Below are positions 8,142-13,689 of a stretch of DNA of 13,689 nucleotides, in pieces. Position 1 is the first letter of the stretch; the number at the start of each line of letters is the position of its first letter. The DNA lies in NCBI GenBank assembly GCA_036939755.1, contig JALLAZ010000584.1, forward strand, positions 1 through 13,689. The letters run 5' to 3'. Below the pieces are notes generated by a model. That model had not been told where the DNA came from, searched no databases, and saw only the letters and a program-made list of their open reading frames with translations. Source of the DNA: Stephanodiscus triporus (lineage: Eukaryota; Bacillariophyta; Thalassiosirophyceae; Thalassiosirales; Thalassiosiraceae). The translations under genes and the position numbers were made by a program.

Positions 8142-9711
8142 ATGTCGGCTCCTACTTCGGGCCTTGACATCGTTCGCATCGGCGGTCTTTCCTCCTCCTC
8201 CTCCTCCTCCTCCGCGTGCGTTCAACAACAACGCGAGGGCTCGTCGTCGTCGTCGTCGTCGAATGAATCATCGTCATCGTCGGCGAGGATGCAATTCGAA
8301 TCTTCAACCGGGTCGACGATGCAGTTCGAATCTTCGCGCGGCCAACTACTACCGCGAGAGGAGGACGGCATAATCTCGGACGACGATGGCACGAGGTCCA
8401 CGCCGCCGCAACATCAACAACAACAACAACAACAGACGACGGGCCCGACCGCAATTGCAAACGTTGGAGAGCTCGTGTCCAAGGCAAAGAAGGCGGCCGC
8501 CTCCCTGTGGATGATCCTACATGCCCAGGTTTGTAAAAAAAATACTCCAGTACATCATCGCTTCCCTTGTCGCGATATCATCACGTCTTAACTTACTTGT
8601 ACTACTACTCTTCAACTTCAACTGACATCGATTTCAAACCATCGTCCATCTGTTGTTGTTGTTTTTTTTTTGGTATCATCAATACCAGAACTGTCGTCTG
8701 CCCGATGACAAGTGTCCGCACCGCGGCTGTCACGAGACCAAGCTCCTACTCGCGCACGTGAAGCCCTGCCCCGCCGGTCCCGACTTTCCCTGTCCGTCGC
8801 GGCGCAGGGGGTGCAACGAAACTCGCAAGCTCCTCGCCCACTACCGTCGATGCAAGGACATTCGCACGAGGCAGCAGGTCGGCCTCCTCAGCGGACGCAG
8901 ATCCCTCCTCCTCCTGCAGCAGCAGCCCGACCAGGGCAGCGGTTGCCTGGTCTGCTCCCTCGTGGCGCGACACGCGAGGGGCGCGATGATCGATCGTACG
9001 AGCGTCGGCGTCTGCGGCGATTCTCGGGGCAGGAACGGCGTCGTCACCGCGTCCCTTCCGTCGTCCTCGTTGGACGGGAAGTTCCACGTCGAGGGGGGAT
9101 CGGCCGACCGGACCCGCGTAACTGCTACAACTGCATTCGAGAGGACCCCCTCCATGATCCTGATGCCGCCGCCGCCGCCGAGATATGGCTCGTGCCCATC
9201 ATCGTCATCGTCGTCGTCGTCGTCCGCCTCGTGCTCGTCGAACGAGTCCTCCTCGTTGCGTGCGCCGGCCGGGGTTGGCATTGGCACGAGCGTCGGTTCT
9301 AGCGCCGGGGCATCCCTACCGATATTGGGGCGCACCGGGAAAGGAATGGAACCGACCGAAGACGATTTGATCGTTCCAGGCCGAGACGTCCCCGCCGCTG
9401 CGATTTCCGCCACATCCCCTCGCCAACGAGCGCGGAGCTACGACGAGCGACAAACTATCGTGAAATTCGCGCCCGTCGTAATTGCCGAATGCGAGCCGCG
9501 TCGCTTCGACGAGCGAGGAGACGAAGGAGAAGGCGGGCGCGTTATGAGGCCGCGGAGCAACATCGGGAACAATGCTAGGCCTCGCTCTTCGTCTTGCAGC
9601 AATAGCGACGTTGGCAGCGCCACGATATCGTCGACGTCTCGTGGATTCGAAGCAATTGTCGAGGAGGGGGTGGTAGATTGCGAGGATCCCATGTTTTCCA
9701 TGGATTTATGA
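8142..9711 (+). CDS. TAZ zinc-finger protein (exons 8142-8528 and 8689-9711)
   Basis: Splicing out 8529-8688 gives 469 residues. Residues 1-105 are low complexity (Ser and Gln runs). The TAZ domain covers about 108-224 and keeps all three HCCC zinc sites: H127-C131-C138-C143, H152-C156-C164-C171 and H180-C184-C215-C218, each with the usual helix (ETKLLLAH, ETRKLLAHYRRC). TAZ domains bind transcription-factor activation regions in CBP/p300 and occur in plant BTB-TAZ proteins, so a nuclear transcription role is likely. There is no HAT, KIX or BTB domain, so this is not a CBP orthologue. The third site has a 30-residue loop (185-214) rich in Arg, Leu and Gln, probably an insertion. The C-terminal half is disordered, with Ser runs and basic-Ser sites (RQRARSYDE at 374-382, RPRSSS at 426-431) that could be phosphorylated. 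The start is the first ATG after an in-frame TAA. Confidence 0.85.
8190..8213 (+). repeat. (TCC)8 trinucleotide run (poly-Ser)
   Basis: Eight perfect TCC units encode Ser17-Ser24 of the TAZ protein. Such runs are prone to length change between alleles. Confidence 0.85.
8289..8335 (+). repeat. 30-base tandem duplication in TAZ exon 1
   Basis: ATGCAATTCGAATCTTC at 8289-8305 recurs with one change at 8319-8335, in the same frame. It encodes MQFESS twice (residues 50-55 and 60-65). It is a recent in-frame duplication inside the disordered N-terminus. Confidence 0.7.
8529..8688 (+). other. spliceosomal intron of the TAZ gene
   Basis: The donor CAG|GTTTGT and acceptor AATACCAG|AAC bound 160 bases, with a T-run (8662-8671) shortly before the acceptor. 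Both exons are in phase 0. Removal joins H127-A128-Q129 to N130-C131 and creates the HxxxC spacing of the first TAZ zinc site. Reading through the intron gives a stop at about 8589 and loses the domain, so the protein itself supports the splice. Confidence 0.85.
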
Positions 9712-9994
9712 CACTGAACTGGTCTTTCTATAGAGCATTCTATTTTTGGGTTGCTATGGACGCATTATGATGTTAAGCTATATTATTCAAATTACTTCAT
9801 CTTCCTGTACTTAAAAACTGTTGCCTCGACACTTAGCATGATGACGCAATGGCCAAGTTGTTTTTGATGTTGCATTGTTGCTGACGGCTATCCCTGGTCT
9901 GTTTCGTTGGAGAAGTAAGTGTACTAGCAGCGGCGGCAGCATCAAACGCGGTCTAGTCTTGCACTGGAAGGAAATGTTACATTCCCATGGGCTG
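9712..9994. other. convergent intergenic spacer
   Basis: This is AT-richer sequence between the 3' end of the TAZ gene and the 3' end of the minus-strand pseudogene. It should hold both 3' processing regions. I see no clear gene or structured RNA. Base composition changes sharply from the GC-rich TAZ exon at about 9710. Confidence 0.5.
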
Positions 9995-10373
9995 TTATGC
10001 AGAAGAATTCGTGTGCGGTTGATGACGAGTAATCTGTTGCTGCTGCGATTGTCCCACCGTGTCAACCGGAACCCACCCACCGGGATGATAAAGGATACCA
10101 TTGAAAGGAATTGGACGATAGGTCAGCTGCTGTTGTTGGACCGGTGCGAATCCGGGATAATTGGAATTTACGGGACCCATTATCATTTGCTGGTGCTGTT
10201 GTGCCATGGCGATCTCGACGAAGTCAAACAGTGCGTTGCACTTGGCAACTGCACCCCAGTCGTGATATTTCTTATGAGCGAGTAGAAAATGTTCCGTCGC
10301 TTTGTGTTTCTTATCTATCGCAAGGAAAAAATATCCAGCGAGTTCACTTGACAGCGCTTCGTCATTGATGAAG

Positions 10374-10459
10374 CTGGGAAATAGGCATTCTGGGTGACAT
10401 TCATTAGATTCTAGGAAATAACTGGCATTCAATGGAACAATTCGGTTTCATGTTCTTAC
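10374..10459 (-). other. intact 86-base intron inside the pseudogene
   Basis: On the minus strand the donor CATCA|GTAAGAA and acceptor TATTTCCCAG|CTTC match consensus well. Joining the flanks gives ARDHHFINDEALSSELAG in one frame, across the family's conserved helix. Without splicing the frame stops at once with TAA. Confidence 0.8.
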
Positions 10460-10725
10460 TGATGGTCTCTTGCAGTGGACACTGCCTTTTCGTACAATAA
10501 CTGCGCACGTTCGGTGTCGTTATTGCAGAATGCGTCTTCTGCGTCCAGCAAGTAAACTCTGTGCTGAAAGTTGTGATGCGACCACTCGGCCCATTTTATC
10601 ATTGCCACCTTGGCAGTCCGTCCTCTCTCGGCCCAAGTGGGATCATGTGATTGACGATACAGGTCTCGTAGAATTTATGGTTGGTACACAGATAATACAT
10701 AATCCGATCATGATGAATACTCGTA

Positions 10726-10801
10726 GAGGATGAAAAGCGCTCTGCGGGGTTAGAGGAGGAAAAGCGCTCTGCGGGGCAAGAGGAGAAAAGCTGCTCTGCG
10801 G
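10726..10801. repeat. 27-base tandem repeat, nearly three copies
   Basis: Units begin at 10726, 10753 and 10780 and share GAGGA..AAAAGC..CTCTGCGG. The first two are 27 bases; the third is shorter and diverged. The unit is a multiple of three and reads on the minus strand as PAERFSSSN-like repeats inside the TPR-like part of the pseudogene, probably a later expansion in decaying DNA. Confidence 0.75.
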
Positions 10802-13481
10802 ATACCTTCATTTCGTCATATTCTCGAAACATGAACTGTATATACATCTTCTGGAAATGAAAGATATTGTTTCATTTTGATTTGCATTTTGCAAGTTTTC
10901 ATCCACCTTAGCTGTCATAGCATTTGACATGGATGTTTCGTCTTGGCCGTCCTTTATGCCCATCAACATTTGTATATTTTTCTCGAATTGGATCGCGTGC
11001 GCAAGAAAATTTACGGCAACCCTCGTCGACGTATCCTAGAGTTGCAACATGATGACCAAAATATGTGAACCCAATCGGTGATACAGGGCTCATCCCGTGG
11101 TCAATTGAAAATTGGATCATTTTCAACGTTACAATTGGCACCGCAACTGGCCTAGTGGTTTGAGGGGACATCATCAATGATATCGCGTATTTCAACAAAA
11201 ATTTCATCGCCATTATCTTGGATGGGTCGGTCATTGCATTGTACTCTATCAAGTCCTGATCTGTGAAGCCTTGCAGTAGAATCTTTGTTTGATGAACTTA
11301 GGTCTTTAAATCTGACTCAGAGGTCTCTGGCAGCTCGATTCCGAGTTGTGATAAAACTGAGATGGCCATACTGACTGATTCTGGAAGTTTGGATGTATAT
11401 GTGAGAACTGTAACTTTGTCGAACATCGTATTTAGCTTGTCCTCAAACCTCTTTGCGAATCTGAGAATTTGATCCGAAAGAAGCGTCAAACTGACTACGT
11501 CTCCTTTCGCCAATGCACATATACTTGCACATTCGAACAACTGAAGGCTAAGATCATAGTGCTCTTGCCAATGGCGCTTTTTTAGGAAAGATATCTCATG
11601 ATCAAAAAAAGAATACGCTGAGGAAAAATCAGACATTTCCATTGCCTTGGTTCCTACCGTGAGATTCAGGCTTGCCATTTGCACAGACTGCTCAGCATTG
11701 TTGATGGCTGCTGGCCCTCCAAGATTGATCTGGCTCGCAGCAGTAAATAGCATGCCGTCATCTATTAAATCAAGTTGACGGTGGACAAGTGCAAGACCAA
11801 ACTTGGAATGGAAAAGGCAGCGATCTTCTGGCAGCATCAAGTTGTACGCCGCTTCCTGAAGCTTATCGTGGCCAAAGCTGTAACTTCCATCGATCTTGTC
11901 AATAATGCCTTCAGCAATGGCGACATGAAGGGGTTCTATTAAGGGGGTATCAATTTTTGACTCAAGCGCTTCAATAAGTACGCTGTCAGACCGAGCGCCA
12001 AAGCAAGAAAGCGTACATAGTGCACCTTGCACCTCTTTCGGCAGTTTCTGTAGGGTGGACTACAAGTAGGCCACAACATTATCGGGCAGCTTTGTGGATT
12101 GGATCTTCTCTTCGTCCCATTCCCATCGACGAGAACTTAGGCTGAGCCACACCAGCCCATCTCTGCATAATGAGATCATCAATTGACAGAAGAATAATGG
12201 ATTACCTTGTGACTTGTGATACACAATATCGGAGAGTGTCCGTGTCAGGCGTGGTGACAAGCACAAAAGATCCGATACCATTGTGTTTGTTGTGTCTTTA
12301 TCTATACAATCGAGCTTGACCACCGTTGCATGCACATCAAACTCACGAATATTTGAGAGCATACTCCTTAAGGGATGTTTGAACTGAATGCCTGACAAAA
12401 ACCAAGAGCTGGTTGATTGCGCTGATAGATGCCCGATCTGACCATTGCAGGTCGTCCAGGAATAGAACGATAGGCGCCCCAGACGAACTGGAAATTATGT
12501 CCACAAGCTGACAAAGCAAATACTGAATCCGTGATTGCGCATTTGCACAGTCTTGACCTTGATGTTGGTCAGCGCTTTCGCCGCCAAGTATAAAACCCAG
12601 ATTCGGAATCACTTTCACTAGATGTCTCGCCTCCCTCCCCAACGCAATTCTCAACTTTGATGCAACCTGATGCAGATATTTGGATCGACCCTCCATGGAC
12701 ATCCGATCGTAGTACTCATTGAAAGCCGAAGCAAGAGCCGAAAAGGGTGTCATTTGCTGAAGTTGGTCAATTTCCCCGTGAACAATGCCCCAGTAGCTGA
12801 GGCAAAACTGCCGAGTCGATTAGCCAGTACCGTTTTGCCTATTCCCGAAGGACCGACAATAACTCCGCATTCGTTAACACCAGAAATTAAGCGCATATAT
12901 GAGTCTTGTAGAGCAGAAAAGTCCATCTCTCTACCAAATACAGCTTCATTCAGCTGCAGCCCGGTGACTGCCAATTTTTCCAAATTCATGTCATGAAGGA
13001 ATCGGTCGGGTTTGTCAAGCATCAGCTGCAAGTCACAACGGACATCAGACATAGCAGGATAAGCTTCGTCTCCACTAAGATCACCATTCATACTATCGAT
13101 CATGTTGCCAATCAAGTTGCAAAGAGAGACTGGCAATCCCTTCCACATTAGCTGCTCAATTGAGGTTGAACTCAACGTGCAGCTCATAGGAGTCCCTCTT
13201 TTTTTGTCATAATATTCTTCTTGGTAATGTCCAAAGGTTGACGGCTATCGCCAGAATGCACTGATAAATCCCCATGCCACTGATTTCATCAAAGATACAC
13301 AGTCTTCCCGAGAGGTTGAGGTTGAGGGCCAGGTTATGAGGTAGAGTCTCTGCATCAAAATCAGCTCTGTTGAGGACATTATTTCTCCCCATAGACTCAA
13401 ATGTGTCCACATGAGCTTCGGTCGCCGGAGGCCTTTCCCCACCCAAGAATAAGTCTTAAAATACGAGCCCTAGATTGTTGA

Positions 13482-13689
13482 TACAGCACATATCACTTGC
13501 TAACCGAAAGCCAAGCGGCGCAAGACATCGATGAACTCTGGAAGGAGGTCCATGCCTGGACAGTCCCCCATCGCCGCTTGCTACCCAATGACATGGTCCA
13601 CTTCATCAGGGAGCATATGGACAAGTCAATGGATGACCCTCTTGGATACTTCTACTTGCTTATCAAGCTCCACAAGCTGCCAATCACAG
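13482..13689 (+). mobile_element. reverse-transcriptase-like fragment, runs off the right end
   Basis: From a TGA at 13479-13481 the plus strand is open to the window end (69 codons): YSTYHLLTESQAAQDIDELW and on to MDDPLGYFYLLIKLHKLPIT. The GYFYLLIKLHK motif followed by a short loop matches the beginning of the RT domain in retroelements with a FYLLPKIHK-type motif (I recall PLE-like and related RTs from diatom genomes). The catalytic YxDD region would lie beyond the window. No ATG precedes it here, so this is an internal or truncated part. The element family cannot be settled from this piece. Confidence 0.65.

Larger units (their letters stand above)
9995..13480 (-). pseudogene. decayed kinase / AAA_16 ATPase / TPR-like signalling gene
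   Basis: Segments in order: a kinase C-lobe piece (LFLGGERPPA, about 13425-13455); a linker ending DVRCDLQLMLDKP; an AAA_16-type ATPase with Walker A GPSGIGKT (12831-12854) and Walker B VLFLDDLQWSD (about 12436-12468); a winged-helix-like part (GSYSFGHDKLQEAAYNLM); a TPR-like helical region (11298-12000 and on); and a terminal DEALSSELAGYF...YHDWGAVAK part (about 10210-10373) typical of the region after the ATPase in this family. A Gln-rich tail ends at 9995. In diatoms I remember such proteins running through all these parts in one frame. Here the frame is broken by stops at 13456-13458, 12060-12062, 11298-11300, 10908-10910 and 10675-10677. It also changes near 13207-13250, 12771, 12400 and 10690. 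The TPR part looks shortened around 10850-11010. One intron (10374-10459) survives, so this is a decayed genomic copy, not a processed one. Assembly errors alone seem unlikely to explain so many breaks. Confidence 0.75.

Noticed and set aside
8152..8487. minus-strand frame over TAZ exon 1
   Set aside because: It is antisense to the Ser/Gln runs. The plus-strand frame continues by a good splice into a complete TAZ domain.
10818..11008. possible long intron joining GYVDEGC to KMYIQFMF
   Set aside because: Donor-like GTAAAT and acceptor TTTCCAG are present, but the phases do not match and a large conserved part of the TPR-like region would be missing. Decay with deletion is simpler.
12044..12062. 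GT...AG pair around the TAG stop that could be spliced out
   Set aside because: The segment between the GT and AG is only 16 bases, too short for a spliceosomal intron, so the stop is treated as a true lesion.

Overview
The window looks like nuclear DNA of a diatom, most likely a centric species of the Thalassiosira/Skeletonema/Cyclotella type. The grounds are short GT-AG introns, secreted Ser/Asp-rich proteins, a family 19 chitinase ending in a Cys module of a kind I remember from diatom secreted proteins, a TAZ zinc-finger protein, and a decayed member of the kinase/AAA_16 ATPase/TPR family that is abundant in diatoms. The organism call is inference from gene content; no marker gene is present.

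Layout. Positions 1-1548 are AT-richer, hold no convincing gene, and contain hairpin-forming inverted repeats. Positions 1549-4032 (minus) encode a secreted GH19 chitinase-like protein with a long mucin-like tail. Positions 4395-7499 (minus) encode a 1034-residue acidic, mostly disordered protein of unknown function with four acidic tryptophan motifs. A 642-base divergent spacer (7500-8141) separates it from a plus-strand TAZ zinc-finger gene (8142-9711) with one 160-base intron. From 9712 onward the DNA is AT-richer again. Positions 9995 to about 13480 (minus) hold the relic of a kinase/AAA_16/TPR-like signalling gene, broken by stops and frameshifts but keeping one intron with intact splice sites. 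At about 13480 the relic stops inside what should be the kinase domain, and an opposite-strand reverse-transcriptase-like reading frame runs off the right end.

How the parts relate. The chitinase would act outside the cell, in wall or chitin-fibre remodelling. The TAZ protein is probably a nuclear or transcription-associated factor. The acidic protein has motifs that recall coatomer-binding acidic-Trp motifs, but its role is unknown. Nothing shows that these genes form one system. The middle block (about 1560-9700) is GC-rich and full of trinucleotide runs. The same repeat type is read as Asp or Glu runs on the minus strand and as Ser runs on the plus strand, and it creates many long spurious antisense frames. 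I see no tRNA, rRNA or CRISPR array, and no clearly new molecular system. The most unusual items are the architecture of the chitinase, the acidic-Trp protein, and the retroelement/pseudogene junction.
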